From the NCBI GenBank assembly GCA_016584305.1, contig JACEEZ010013885.1, positions 107,501 to 171,500 of the forward strand: a stretch of 64,000 bases of DNA, written 5' to 3'. Position 1 is the stretch's first letter; each line of letters opens with the position of its first letter. The notes under the pieces were generated by a model. That model had not been told where the DNA came from. It saw only the letters and a list, made by a program, of their open reading frames with translations, and did no database searches. This DNA is from Chionoecetes opilio (taxonomy: Eukaryota; Arthropoda; Malacostraca; Decapoda; Majidae). Positions 24,613 to 37,364 of this stretch are shown piece by piece. A program made the translations under genes and the position numbers.

Positions 24613-25031
24613 GATATACAGTACTGTATGATGTAATTCCAAAACACGTAAAATAGGTGGCAAAGTAAAGCAAAGGTCTGGTACCAGCGCGTAGGCTGAG
24701 CCGTGTTTTTGTCGTCCAAGCACCGTCTTGGATTACGAATCCCAATCCAATAACACTTGCTGAAATGTGTGTTATACTACTTTGTGATATTGTTTGCAAT
24801 GTTTTGCATTGATTATTATTTCGGCTCCTACCAAGCTTGTTGTGTTTTTTAAGCAGAAACCAATCCTTTTTTAATTTCGACAAAAAACGGAATTCGTATC
24901 CAAGACAGTGCTTGGACGACATAAACACGGCTCAGCAGCTGACAGCCTACGCGCTGGTTCCTGACCTTTGCTTTACTTTGCCACGTATTTTACGTGTTTT
25001 GGGATTACATCATACAGTACTGTATTTCAAG

Positions 25032-25130
25032 ATGTCAGCTCCATCACGCAAGGGTGTCTCCAGCAGGAAGGGAGACTTCAATGAAATTGAAGAGCCTGAG
25101 CCTGCAGGAAAGGTCAAAAGGACAAAAATA
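25032..25130 (+). pseudogene. Second, inverted copy of the Tigger transposase start
   Basis: Repeats MSAPSRKGVSSRKG and then continues EIEEPEPAGKVKRTK in a shifted frame relative to the copy at 24424-24612. The flanks are also mirrored (TACAGTACTGTA-type blocks, ACGTAAAATAGGTGGCAAAG versus its inverse). So the element carries an internal inverted duplication centred near 24820. Confidence 0.75.
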
Positions 25131-25290
25131 CTACTTTATGCGACTAAGGCTTTGCCGAGTGTAAGCAAAGAGATGCAGTTATAACAGCAATATGCTGAGA
25201 TACATTATTTTTTGCCGACTTTCTGTTTACATGTTCACACAAGAGGTTGTGAGGGCATGATATACCGAGTGAAAACCAAGAGATGCAGTT

Positions 25291-25626
25291 TAGGGGAGGC
25301 GGTAGCAGAGTGGTTAGCGTCACCGAGTGGCGTTCTCGAAAACCCGAGTTCGATCCCGAGTGAGACCCATAAATCCACTTGAAATCTTTCTGCACCATCG
25401 AGTGGCCTAAGAACACCCACATGCCCTGTCCATTAACTCTACCTCCGACTGCGAGTGCATGGGAGGACACAGGGGGGCGGCATGAGCCTCTAATTACAGG
25501 TGTCGCTATAAGAATCCTGCCTGTGCCACCACTGGCGAGGGCCAACCATCACAGCCCTCGAGTGAGCCTCCAGGGCCTACCATCCCACCCCTGGAGCTCA
25601 CTGCCTACACGCGCTATAGGCATAGA

Positions 25627-25701
<75 letters not shown>
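25291..25701 (+). mobile_element. Full-length tRNA-derived SINE with long poly(A)
   Basis: The head has A-box-like TAGCAGAGTGGTTAGCG and B-box-like GAGTTCGATCC. The body holds GTGGCCTAAGAACACCCACA, GAGTGCATGGGAGGACACAG, GGCGGCATGAGCCTCTAATT and AGGGCCTACCATCCCA, ending in CGCTATAGGCATAGATGT and about 72 A residues. The long, nearly pure poly(A) suggests recent insertion. Partial copies are at 17655, 19168 and 63770. Confidence 0.9.
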
Positions 25702-25705
<4 letters not shown>

Positions 25706-26706
25706 TTGCCTTGCCGAGTTATATCAAATTCCGAGTTATACAGTGCCGAGTTATAAGGGTTTTACTGTACTTGCAATCCTTCTATAGAGAATACTATGAT
25801 GCAAATGTGAGGCCAATATTTATATTTACATAAATCCCACAATAGTTTGTTTCATCATGTGTTTGTGAAAGTTACGCGAAATTATTTCTAAAATGTAGCT
25901 AGCAGTCGAGGAGAGTAAGTAGAAAGAGACAGGCAGCGAGAGAGAAAGTAAAGTAGCGATAGAGAGAAGATGGAGGGACAGACAAAGGATAAGAGAGACG
26001 GACTAAGAGATGGTAAGTATTTGATTTAAAAAAGAAGAAAGAAACATAAATTTTCAATATCTTGCAAATGACAGACAGATTTGGTTTATTCATTTAGTAT
26101 ATATAATATACCTTCAACAAAAATTATTCGCAAAAAAAAAGTCCAACAGAACATCATAAGCCTGGTTGTTGAGCAGCGCTGGTGGAGGAGCGCTTCTCAA
26201 AATTGGCGTTATGTTATATTTGCGAACATATTTAATTTTAATAATTAAGGTTAGAGGGTTTTAGAGGGAAAATTATGGTTAAAATATGAAGACAATATTT
26301 TTATTGACAGATATCACACAGAATCCGGTGTGTGTTTGTGAAAGAGTTATCATTAAGAGTAGTAACACGAACATATTTCCCTCCAAACTGTAGCAGTTAT
26401 GGGGAGAGAGAGAGGAGAAAAAATAAATTCGCCGGGTAGGAAGGTCAGACAGAGCTGGCTACAAAAAAACTCTTCAATAGAACACCATAAGTGTGGTTGT
26501 TGAGCAGCGCTGTGGAGGAGCGCGTCTCGAAATTGGTGTTATATTATATTCGTGAACTCATATTTCAAGACCAAGAGATAAAATTACGATAAAAATGTGA
26601 AGACAATATTTGTATCTACAGATTTCACGTAATATCCCGTGTGTTTGTTATGTAGTACTTAATAAGGAAAGTAACGTGAAAATATTTCCCTCCAAAATGT
26701 AACAGC

Positions 26707-26925
<219 letters not shown>

Positions 26926-27186
26926 CAGGATAGGCCGGCTAACAAAGTATTCAACAGGACATCCAGAGGCCAGTTGTTCAACAGCGGTGGAAGAGTGCGT
27001 CTCGAAATCAGTGTGATGATCGATTCGCGAACATATATTTGTAATCATTTAAAGAGAATACTACGATGCAAATGTGAAGCTAATATTTGTATTAACATAA
27101 ATTATATAATAGCCGGCATGTGTTTGTGAAAGAGTTATCATTAAAGGAAGTAACGCGAAAATATTTCCCTCTAAAATATAGCAATT

Positions 27187-27296
<110 letters not shown>

Positions 27297-27340
27297 GAGT
27301 GTATAACCACTTAATATAGGATCGAGCCAACCCCTCCCAA

Positions 27341-27526
27341 CAGTGGCGTGCCCTCCCAGGTGCCCCTCCACTGGCCATGGCTGCCGTATTCTGTATAATG
27401 TTTTAATACCCACAACTGATCTGATCTTGGAATATGCCCTACTATGTGGCAATAGAGTGGCCCCTCTTGCCTAGTGCCCCTCCAGGTCCCCCCCCTATCA
27501 TTGATAAATACCTATCTACGCCACTG
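27341..27526. mobile_element. MITE with CAGTGGCG ends (hAT-like), copy 1
   Basis: Begins CAGTGGCGTG and ends CTACGCCACTG. The inside contains GTGCCCCTCC and CCCCCCTATCATTGATAAAT. The same ends and interior occur at 27917-28140 and, in part, at 31440-31640. CAG...CTG ends are common in hAT elements, but I see no matching 8-bp target duplication here. Confidence 0.6.
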
Positions 27527-27916
27527 TTAACAAAGCAATCCAGTCCTTTAACAACTCACAAACTACGTAGCCAAAAAATAGACAAGAAAAAAAAAATCCT
27601 ACCCACAACCCTCTGCGACCCTGTTAATGAGTTCGAAGTACTAACGAACCCTATCAATAGAAGCTTTAAAAAAAAAATACAAAACTATACCAACACTATT
27701 ACTAACTCGAATTTACTAACATTTAAGACTTGGATAACGTGACATGTCAAAAATTATTGGTCAAAGGTCAACAGGTAAGGGCATGGGAAGGAAATAAGGG
27801 AAAGGTTTAGTGTTTCGAAGCAGTGTTGAGTTCCTTGAGTAATCCGGTACGAGCGACAGTCGAGAGCGAGCCGGCAAGGTGGCAGGACGGATGTGCAGGC
27901 AGCTGGGAGGAGGAAG

Positions 27917-28140
27917 CAGTGGCGTAGCTAACGGGGGGGTACGTGCCCCCCATGAGAATCCGGAGCCCCCCAGGTGCCCCCTCCCCAGATGTTTGGACCT
28001 GTGACTGATGATATGCCCTAATACCTTTCTATGTGGCATCAGAATGCGCCTGAGCTCCGCTTGCCATAGTGCCTCCCCATACACAGCTGTGCACCCCCCC
28101 CCCCATTGATAGTTACCTACCAACAGTAGCTACGCCACTG
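27917..28140. mobile_element. MITE with CAGTGGCG ends (hAT-like), copy 2
   Basis: Ends CAGTGGCGTAGCTA and TAGCTACGCCACTG are perfect inverted repeats of 14 bases. The interior is C-rich (CCCCCCAGGTGCCCCCTCC, CCCCCATTGATAGTTACCTA). It matches 27341-27526 but is less deleted. Flanking 8-mers do not match, so the superfamily remains inferred. Confidence 0.7.
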
Positions 28141-28199
28141 CCTCCCAAAAACAACCCCTTTCCCCAGTGCGTGATCAGGCAGCACACACGCACGCACAC

Positions 28200-29102
28200 A
28201 CACACACACGGAGAGATGCCACCGAGCGCCTAACTTCTGATCTTTCTATAATTTCTGATTGGGGCAAAGCAAACCTTGTTTTGTTCAATGCCTCAAAAAC
28301 TCAATTTCTTCACCTATCTACTCGACAAAACCTTCCAGATAACTATCCCCTCTTCTTCAATGGCACTAAACTGTCTCCTTCTTCTACAATGAAGATTCTA
28401 GGACTATCCTATACTAAAAATCTGAACTGGAAATCTCACATCTCATCTCTTACTAAAACAGCTTCTAAGAAGTTAGGTGTCCTGTGGCGTCTGCGTCCTT
28501 TTTTTTCTCCCTCCCAATTGTTTGCTCTCTACAGGGGCCTTATCCGCCCATGTATGGAGTATGTCTCACATGTTTGGGGAGGATCCACTCATACAGCACT
28601 CCTAAACAGGGTTGAGTCAAAAGCTTTTCGTCTCATCAACTCTTCTCCTCTGACTGACTATCTTCAATCTTTAAATTACCGCCGCAATGTTGCTTCTCTT
28701 GTTCTCTTCTACCGTTATTTTCATGCTCACTGCTCTTCTGAACTTGCTAACTGCATGCCTCCCCCCCCTCCCGCGGCCTCGCTGCACAAGACTTTCTACT
28801 CATTCTCATCTCTATTCTGTCCATCTTCCTAATGCAAGAGTTAATCAGTATCTTTACTCTTTCATCCCTTTCACTGGTAAACTCTGGAACTCTCTTCCTG
28901 TTTCTATTTTTCCACTTTCCTATGACTTACATTTTTTCATAAGAGTAACAAGACACCTCCCGAATTAAATTGGCTCACCCCTTTTTTATTTTATTCTCTT
29001 ACTGTCTTCTTTATAGGGACTGGCAACTAAGCGGGCTTTGTGCTACCCATTTTTGTTGTGCCCTTGGCCAGTCCTTTGTGATGAAGGAAAAAAAAAAAAA
29101 AA
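28200..29102 (+). pseudogene. LINE, C-terminal reverse transcriptase fragment with 3' UTR and poly(A)
   Basis: An open frame to 28832 reads SDWGKANLVLFNASKTQFLH, then MKILGLSYTKNLNWKSHISS, LYRGLIRPCMEYVSHVWGG and AFRLINSSPLTDYLQSLNYR: the thumb and C-terminal part of a jockey/I-type non-LTR reverse transcriptase. The frame shifts in the C-run near 28760 and coding similarity continues (PFTGKLWNSLPVSIFP) to about 28950. The 3' UTR ends GGCCAGTCCTTTGTGATGAA followed by A and CA runs. The 5' end is truncated at a CA repeat. Related 3' ends lie at 11188-11625 and 52543-52692. Confidence 0.85.
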
Positions 29103-29204
29103 ACACACACACGGATCCCCCCCCAGAAAAATTATTGTCGTCGCTTTTCGGATTATGTGTGACGCCATTCCTTATATGTTCCTTTTATCCACTTAGCCAA
29201 CCCT

Positions 29205-29869
29205 TACCGTAGATAACAGTGAAGTCGCCAGTTCTACGTTTCTTTGTTATTTACAGACGTGTGGTGGCGTTAATACTTACATTTCTACATCCATGATTTC
29301 GGGAAAGTTAGAAGGGGCTATCTGGAGAGTCTGTGTCATTTTGTGTCTTCATCTGTGTCATATTAGGGCTATACATGAACAAATGACAAAAATAAAACCG
29401 AGTGGCGACCTCACTATAACTACTATAGTAGTCGCCAGCTAGTATTTTAACCCAACAGTTGAGTCGCCACTCTGGGGAATTCAGGGAAATTAGAGGTAAA
29501 GTAAAACAAGTCTCTATGTATATTAGCTGCCGAAGATGCTTGGATATATAAAAATTCCTCTGCCAACGTGAAAATAAATTCTATTCAAGTTTGAAAGATC
29601 TGGCAAGTCTGTGTCCTGTCGCCCGAAAGGCTACTGTTTACTGTCTGTCATCGCGCGAAGAAAAACGTGAGAAGCAAAATGCGCAACAGTTATATTTGCA
29701 GATACAAAGCATAAAACAATGCTGAAACAGGGTAGATTATACAGTCATGATATAAACTACTGTGTAACATCTTCAGTGGCACATAAAAATCAGTAGTGAT
29801 GCTATAATTTGTAATATTTGGCGCCTGGCGACTTCACTGCAGGTGGCGACTTCACTGTTATCTACGGTA
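29205..29869. mobile_element. TA-type MITE family M2, copy 1
   Basis: The 661-bp element at 29207-29867 has ends CCGTAGATAACAGTGAAGTC and the inverted GACTTCACTGTTATCTACGG, flanked by TA on both sides. The interior includes CGTTAATACTTACATTTCTA, GGGGCTATCTGGAGAGT and GTGTCCTGTCGCCCGAAAGG. No coding capacity. A second copy spans 40134-43379 and is interrupted. Confidence 0.85.
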
Positions 29870-31430
29870 ACTCATCCCATGGCGTAACCCTCCAAGCCAC
29901 TCCACAATGCAAGGACCTTTAAATACTATCAATAGCACCACAACCACCCTGGCAGTAAAATAAATATGCAACTTCGAAAATTACAGGATAAGCAATATCA
30001 TGGCGTCTGCATGGGCGGGATGATCTTTGGGCAATGTCAGCTCCCATCCTAAGGAAAATTAATCAGCTATAATCATATAACGATACCTCGAAAAAATGAA
30101 GCGCGAAGTAAACGAGATAAAGGATGAGGAAGAGGAAGAGGAGCGACAAGATAACACTATAAATGCGGTGAAGGTCAGGAATAATAATAGTGTATCACAT
30201 GAGGCAGATGATCTTGTGAGGGTAACGACCTTGTAATAACACTGCCTCACACCACCACCAACACTGCCTCACGTCTTGATGAGGACAAACAAGCTTTATT
30301 TATGACAAACTTTCTGACGTAACTCCCTGAAATACCTATCAAGCCATTAACGTATGCTCTCTTCCTTACACTGACCCTTTTCTTTATAGATGTGAATTCT
30401 CAAGTGTCAACAGTTGAATGACCCCTTATGACTTTAGTTTCTTAATTTTTGCGCTACTTTCTTACTCGATAGCAACCTTTCTTTCCATTATTATTATTAT
30501 TATTATTATATACGCTGGAGAAACGAGGATGATCCGCTTTCATGCAATGCCGGGTTTTTTTTTAACGAACATATCCCAGGGAAAAATGAGTCCCATCTTT
30601 GAAATCTTAATTAACGATATAGGCTACGGTAGGTACGTAGGTCTAAAAGAAAGGATCTGACTACGCTTTTTATCCTGGTGCGCAAAAGTCCCCTCAATCC
30701 TGGGTGAGGGAGAGGCGGTAACATAACCTGCAGTAGCATGATTCACTTCTATATCGAGCGTTGCTACGGGCTGATGGGCGGCGATGCTTACAGTGAAGGC
30801 GACAAATGCCTTAACATGTGGAAGATAAAGAATTGTGTATATTAATCAAGCTCCCACTCGGAGAATGAATGGCGTTTTAATAAATTGAGAAATGGGGCAA
30901 GAGAAAACAAAGGGACGCACAACGCAATGGGTTTGGTTGTAAGAAAGGATATGGACTCGGAGAGAGCCGGGAGAGTGGCGGGAGGAGGTGGGCTGCTGGA
31001 TGAGGTTAGTGGGGGTGGGGGTGATGGGAAAGAACGAAAGAGACAGCGCAGCGCACACACTGTATACTCTCGAGCAGCTCTCACACTCAAGGAATAGAAG
31101 TCTTCTATGTTCCTTGCCTTGCTCACACTCTCGAGCGTCGCTGTGTTGGAGACGGTCACGCGGCCGTGCCTCAAGTAACTACTGTTGTTTTCCAAGTACA
31201 GTACAATGTATTTATTTATCTTTTAGTGTATGTAGAAGTGTGTTATTAGCAAGGTGATACACCATTATGCAACTCTTACCACACATCATAATAACTTTAG
31301 CCCATTATGCAACTCTACCACACCATTTTGTTTACAACTTAACATAAGTAACTTTGGTAAGTAACAAGTAAAACTTGTCTGTAACAGACAAGTACGAATG
31401 AAGTGACGCAGTATATGGCCACACGATGGG
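29870..31430. other. Non-coding stretch without recognised gene
   Basis: Moderately complex sequence with an (ATT)n at 30489-30511. No splice-consistent coding segment or repeat family was recognised. The ORFs of 70-117 codons near 30842-31257 overlap on both strands and resemble no protein known to me. Confidence 0.4.
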
Positions 31431-31439
31431 CCTGCGGCC

Positions 31440-31487
31440 CAGTGGAGTACCCAGAAAATTGAAAAGGGGGGGGCCAATATATATACA

Positions 31488-31554
<67 letters not shown>

Positions 31555-31640
31555 TATAAAATTTATTATAATTTATTCTTTGCCAAAGGGGGGGGGGCAC
31601 GGCCGCATGCCCCCCCCCCCCCCCCCTCGGTACGCCACTG
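31440..31640. mobile_element. MITE with CAGTGG ends, interrupted at its border by a hAT element
   Basis: Begins CAGTGGAGTACC and ends GGTACGCCACTG. It contains a (TA)n run (31489-31548) and C/G homopolymers. Related by its ends to 27341-27526 and 27917-28140. The next element used its last bases (GCCACTGG) as target. Confidence 0.6.
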
Positions 31641-32287
31641 GCAGGGCCGGATTATCCTATAGGCTAGTATAGGCTGCAGCCTAGGGCCCCTCAAGCTTGG
31701 GGGCCCCAAACCTTGGGTCCCTGCTAATAGATTTCTATATATAATTTTTTTTTTTAAATGATATTTTGCATTGCTGAATAATTCATTTAACTTAAAGTAT
31801 AATTACAAATAATTTGAGATAAAGGGCCCCTGTTTGAGGCCCTTTATTTGAGATAAAGGGCCCCTGTTTGAGGCCCTTTATTTGAGATAAAGGGCCTCTG
31901 TTTGAGTCCTTTATTTGAGATAAAGGGCCCCTGTTTGAGGCCCTTTATCTCAAATAAAGGGCCTCTGTTTGAGTCCTTTATTTGAGATAAAGAGCCCGTT
32001 TGAGGCCCTTTATTTGAGATAAAGGGCCTGTTTGAGTCCTTTATTTGAGATAAAGGGCCCCTGTTTGAGGCCCTTTATTTGAGATAAAGGGCCTCTGTTT
32101 GAGTCCTTTATTTGAGATAAAGCCCCTGTTTGGGACCCTAGCTGTAAATCATGGGGCCCCAATAAAAATATAACAAAAAATATTCAAGACGGGTGCGGGC
32201 GAGTTAGAGGGTGGCTCCGTCTGAGGGGGCCCACAATTTAATTAGCCTAGGGGCCCCAAAAGGTCATAATCCGGCCCTGGCCACTGG
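31634..32287. mobile_element. hAT-type MITE with internal 35-bp minisatellite
   Basis: The 638-bp element at 31642-32279 begins CAGGGCCGGATTATCCTATA and ends CATAATCCGGCCCTG. It is flanked by the exact 8-bp duplication GCCACTGG (31634-31641 and 32280-32287). An 8-bp duplication plus CAGGG ends is the hAT signature. The interior 31822-32130 is a minisatellite whose unit (AAAGGGCCCCTGTTTGAGGC then CCTTTATTTGAGAT) is itself hairpin-forming. Confidence 0.92.
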
Positions 32288-33105
<818 letters not shown>

Positions 33106-33119
33106 TGGTGGTGGTAAAG

Positions 33120-35678
33120 ATGGGGCTGGCTGTATGGCTTTGTGCAGCGGCAGCAGCAGTTATGGGTGCGGTAGCGGCGATAGCAGATGTGGAACAAAGG
33201 GAGGTATGTCTTATAGTAATCTATATGTACTACTTGTCATTGTATAAAATTCAAATTGCTGCTGAGTGGTGTTGGGATTAGTCCAACACTCCAGCAAGGC
33301 TATCCCACACGGCACCGTTCACCCGCCTCGATCTCTCCCTCAGGTACGTAGGAACAGCATGTTGCCCCCTGTCCTTGAAGAAAGCCTGACTCACATCCAA
33401 GATAGTCCTCATTACACTGAGACAAGGGGACTGCAGCGGGCACGCCAGAACACACACTCCACACACCACATGCAGGTGAGGCAGTGTCGGTTGTCCTCTT
33501 GACAACTCTTTTTTTTTCTGCTCTTCCTAAATTAGGGAAAACAAACAGTTTCCAAATTATGACAACAATTTTCTTATATTCTCAGGAAGAACCAAATGCA
33601 ATACTTAGTCAATGGCCAAAACAACGGCTCAGAGGAAGGTACTCCTCTCCAGGGGATCACATGCAACCCTTGACTGCAGTTCCTCACCAATCAATAACAC
33701 GGCGGCCTTTGAGGATCACCACCATTAGATCTCCTGTCGTGCGAGACTCAGTACACGACCCACTGCCTGCCTCAGGGACTGCGGATGTGAGATTCTCCTC
33801 CCGCCAGCATCAAGGGAACCTCGAAGCATCCACAACCAACAGTCAACGCCTTCCCTACGTTCGAGGTTCTTATGACCCAAGAGTCCCTCCATCTTCAAGG
33901 GACAGACTCCAAAGACCTCATCCAGAGCAAAGAATTAAAATGCACGACAGAGAATCCCATGATGATGCCAGGGCGCCGCATGCATCCTCGGCCACAAGGC
34001 ATCAAGGGCACAGCGGCTCCCTGGCCACCTCCACCTCGGCCCCAAGGCGAGGCCATCAAGGGCACCGCGGCTCCCTGGCCACCTCCAGCAGATCAGAGGA
34101 AAGACCTGCACATCACCGGTACAGGACGCCCAACACTCACTCCCGCTTGGGGCTCACAGAGGACCCTTCCATGGCAGCGGCAATTACAGGAGAGTTATCC
34201 AGGGAAGTAAATGTTGCAGGGGAGCTCCAACGAACACAACATGGCGTCTCTAAAAGTGACGTGGTAAGTGTTTTCACGTTTAATTCAATGTTTAAGCACA
34301 GGATGCCTGCATGTGATGTATTTATTGCATTATTGTTGCAGCGGCAACGTGTGGATCAACCGGATCTGTGCTGTGGAAGTCGAGTGCCTTTTGATCCTCA
34401 CACTGGCCAGCCAACAGGAGCCTTTGGACGAGTGGTGGCAGCTGGTTCTATCAAGGTAGATCTATACTCATAGATCATAATATACTTGTGATTTATAAGC
34501 TAATCACATACTGCTGGATATGTGACAATCAAACATGCCCCTAGTTCGCTTGTGCCTGTCTTTCATACTGTAGGTGGTGGACGTGCCGGTCCGTGGCAGC
34601 TTGCCCCCTAACAATGTGAGGGACCTCCAGGCCACACCCCTTGGCCCTCACACCCTTTATCTCAACTGGACAGCTCCTGGCCAGGATCTCGACTCCGGCA
34701 CAGGTGCGGTACAACATATTGAGCCTTTTTTTTCTTCTTCTGTATGTTGAAATAAAGGGGAAACATTCAGGCTGCTGACACATGCTTCAAAAGGGTAAAC
34801 TGTATCCCATCAGCCTCAGGCTACATCATCCGTCTCAGCGAGGCAAGAAATGACCTTCAGGAACCTCAGTTTGATGCAGCTCCCGAGGAGACAATACTTG
34901 AGACTTCAGAGGCACTGGCGGACGCTGGCGTGTACCAGGCAGCAGGGACGCGAGTGAGTGTGGAGGTGCCTCTAGCAAGACGGCTTGAGAGAGGTCATGT
35001 TTACTATGTGGCTTTCAAGGCTGTGGACAATGATGGGTATTCCAGGTAAGGAATTTACCTTTTGCCACTAAGGATGCTTATACAGAATTATTAGTCAATT
35101 AAATACATACACGGAAGTAACAGCATGAAAAAATATTGAGTCATCTTACCATACCAATTCAACATTTATTTTGCAGTGGTGTGTCCAACATGGCTCAGTT
35201 CTCCATCCCAAAATCCTTCGCTGCTGTCAGCTACGGCATGGCAACTAGAAACAATGCGGGAGCTCATTCCATCTTGGAGGCTGCAGACACAAGTAACATG
35301 CGTGGATCAGTGATCAGAAATGGAGAAATAACAGTATTTTCGGAGAGTCCTACACCATCGCTGACGAGGGACTCCAATACAGCAAGTGAACCCGAGGCTG
35401 AGCCGAGACGCAGCAGGAACAGGGAAGAACAAAGTCTTCCGTCAACCCTACCTACATTGATATCTGAGCCAAGCGAATCCGAGATATTCGAAAATCAGCA
35501 AAAGCGGGGTGGAAGGAAGAACCGTAGGAGGAAGAAAAATAAAAAATCTAAAAGAAGAAAAGGTGCTGCGAGGACCGGGAGGAGGAGGGGCAGGCAGCGT
35601 GAGAACAGCAACACGTCAGTATGGAACTCTCATACGCTTGATATTTACGCCGAGCTCAGAAGATGGCAAGAGTCTTAA
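33120..35678 (+). CDS. CLCA-like C-terminal domain protein with signal peptide, seven exons
   Basis: Exons: 33120-33203, 33344-33475, 33586-34263, 34342-34455, 34574-34703, 34814-35045, 35177-35678. All join in phase with GT-AG introns and give 623 residues. Residues 1-22 form a signal peptide (MGLAVWLC then an Ala-rich core). 73-298 is Pro/Ser/Arg/His-rich with a duplicated HQGH(S/R)GSLATS motif. About 315-470 matches the carboxy-terminal beta-sandwich of CLCA proteins: PTGAFGRV, VRDLQATPLGPHTLYLNWTA, ASGYIIRLSEARNDL, YYVAFKAVDNDGYSSGVSN. CLCA proteins are secreted metalloproteases that modulate calcium-activated chloride channels. Here the protease and VWA parts are absent, so that activity is not predicted. 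About 566-598 is a Lys/Arg-rich tail. Alternatively this is the 3' part of a longer gene whose upstream exons are missing. The acceptor-like site just before the ATG allows an upstream exon. Confidence 0.7.
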
Positions 35679-37150
35679 GGTTCAGACACTCATCTAAGAG
35701 CTCTGGAAAATGAGAAATTAAGGCTTACCCTATCTTCTAACAATATAAAGAATACTATGTATGTTATTACCTTCCTAATTCAACATAGGATGGTGCATGG
35801 AAGTACTATAGTTGTCAAATGCAACTTAACAACATTCGTGCATGTTCTCTCACTGGACTTGATTGACATAACATTGCTTGAGTGATTTCAAATGGAAAAA
35901 ACTAACCCATATATGATATAGTTATTACATCCAGTTAGTACCCATTCAGCCTTACAGAAATGTTGCAATGGTGTTCACTGTAGTTCACTGATTCTATTCT
36001 TTTATCTGCACCCAGGTGAGACACCTCCGTTTTCCCATTAAAATAATTTATTTGCTGAAATTAAAGCAACACGAGATTCAAACTACTGTCCCACTTTGTG
36101 ATGGTAAAAACTGATACAAGCCCAAAGAGGATTAAAAGAATGTCCCTTAACTCTCATGCAGTCATCTACATGCCTAGCCATATGTCTATTTATTTTCCTT
36201 AGTATGTGCATAAAAACACTGATTTCTGTGTTTTTATTATTGTTCGAGCAATAACAGTGTCATGTTTAGTAATTCAAAGTCAGACAGTTTCGCCTTATCT
36301 TAGGTTTTTTTTCCCAAGTATTCATGTTGACAGTAGTTATGTTACTGCTTGTATGAACTGCAACAACTTAGAAGATGTGTCGTTTCAGAAGGCAAAATTT
36401 CTTCTTAACACAACTAATTGATCAATTAATAGTTTTCTAATGTCAGGCAGCATGAACCATATGGCAGTAATTTGTTAGGAAGAATGGTGAAATAACTCTA
36501 GACAGGGAATAAGAGAGACAATTAAGGGTGAACAGTAAGCATGTTTAAGAAGGATATTGTTGTAATTCAAAAGGTAACTAATGAGCAAGTTTATTCTGTG
36601 TAGGAATGTCACTATGTAAGAAATTAAATATTATTAATTCACGAATGTCAGCTTGACATGGAGCTCGACGAAGACAATATAGGAAAATAAAATGTTACAT
36701 GTTTGTCAATACTATGTGCAATTCAGGAAGATATGGTGGATGGTCAAATGAAAGTTACAGTGAAAGCAAATAGGAGAGGGTTTTAAGATATTAAATAAGA
36801 GTGAGCAAGTTTTGTATACCTGTTCTTGGTCTGGTTAGAGCTATTTCCCATTGCCTAATGGGATGGAAGGGATTCTTTCATGATTTTACAAAGGTTTTTA
36901 TTGTGCTGAGTTTGTTGTTATTATGTACAGTGTTGGTCCGGTAATTTGGCTATCTTAGCACAAACACACAAATTTACTCGCATATACTACATATTGAAGT
37001 TCTCTAGGTATCTCTTTCACCCTATATTTTTAATAAATTGTAATAGCAGAACAAAGAAGGTGAATGAAGCTGAAAATTTCTATATTTCCTATGAATATCG
37101 AAATAGAGAAATTGTCACCAAATAATCAGTCTCACTGGCTACCTTTTCAG
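35679..37150 (+). other. Downstream flank, no gene recognised
   Basis: AT-rich sequence after the CLCA-like stop, probably including its 3' UTR. No repeats or splice-consistent coding segments were recognised up to the putative exon at 37153. Confidence 0.4.
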
Positions 37151-37152
37151 AT

Positions 37153-37364
37153 TTACTCCAGCAGATCCACAGGAGTGTGAGCCCACACTGCCCAGCAGAC
37201 AAGAGGAGCGTGATCCCGTCAGCCTCTGTGAGGCACAAAACTCCCTTGCCATCGCCATTACCTATTTTGCTCAAAACAATGAACACCAGTACCTGGACTA
37301 TCTGTCGGCAGCTTTACACACTTTAGAGCAGAAGTTACAGCCGTCGTGGAGGACTGAGTCGTGA
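37153..37364 (+). CDS. Putative terminal coding exon of unknown gene
   Basis: After a good acceptor (GGCTACCTTTTCAG) an open frame runs to a TGA, starting at the second base: FTPADPQECEPTLPSRQEE, then SLCEAQNSLAIAITYFAQNN and EHQYLDYLSAALHTLEQKLQ. Composition and length look coding and suggest a helical C-terminus. It needs an upstream exon ending two bases into a codon. The stop-containing last exon of the CLCA-like gene offers no obvious donor in that phase. I do not recognise the family. It may be an alternative 3' exon, a pseudogene piece or chance. Confidence 0.3.

Larger units (their letters stand above)
24286..25769. mobile_element. Tigger/pogo-type DNA transposon (non-autonomous, rearranged)
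   Basis: The 1480-bp element at 24288-25767 has ends CAGTAAAACCCTTATAACTC and the inverted GAGTTATAAGGGTTTTACTG, with a TA duplication on both sides (24286-24287, 25768-25769). Both ends and the CENP-B-like N-terminal transposase remnants inside (24424-24612 and 25032-25130, opposite strands) fit the pogo/Tigger branch of Tc1/mariner. A SINE has inserted at 25291-25701. No catalytic DDE domain is left. Confidence 0.9.
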
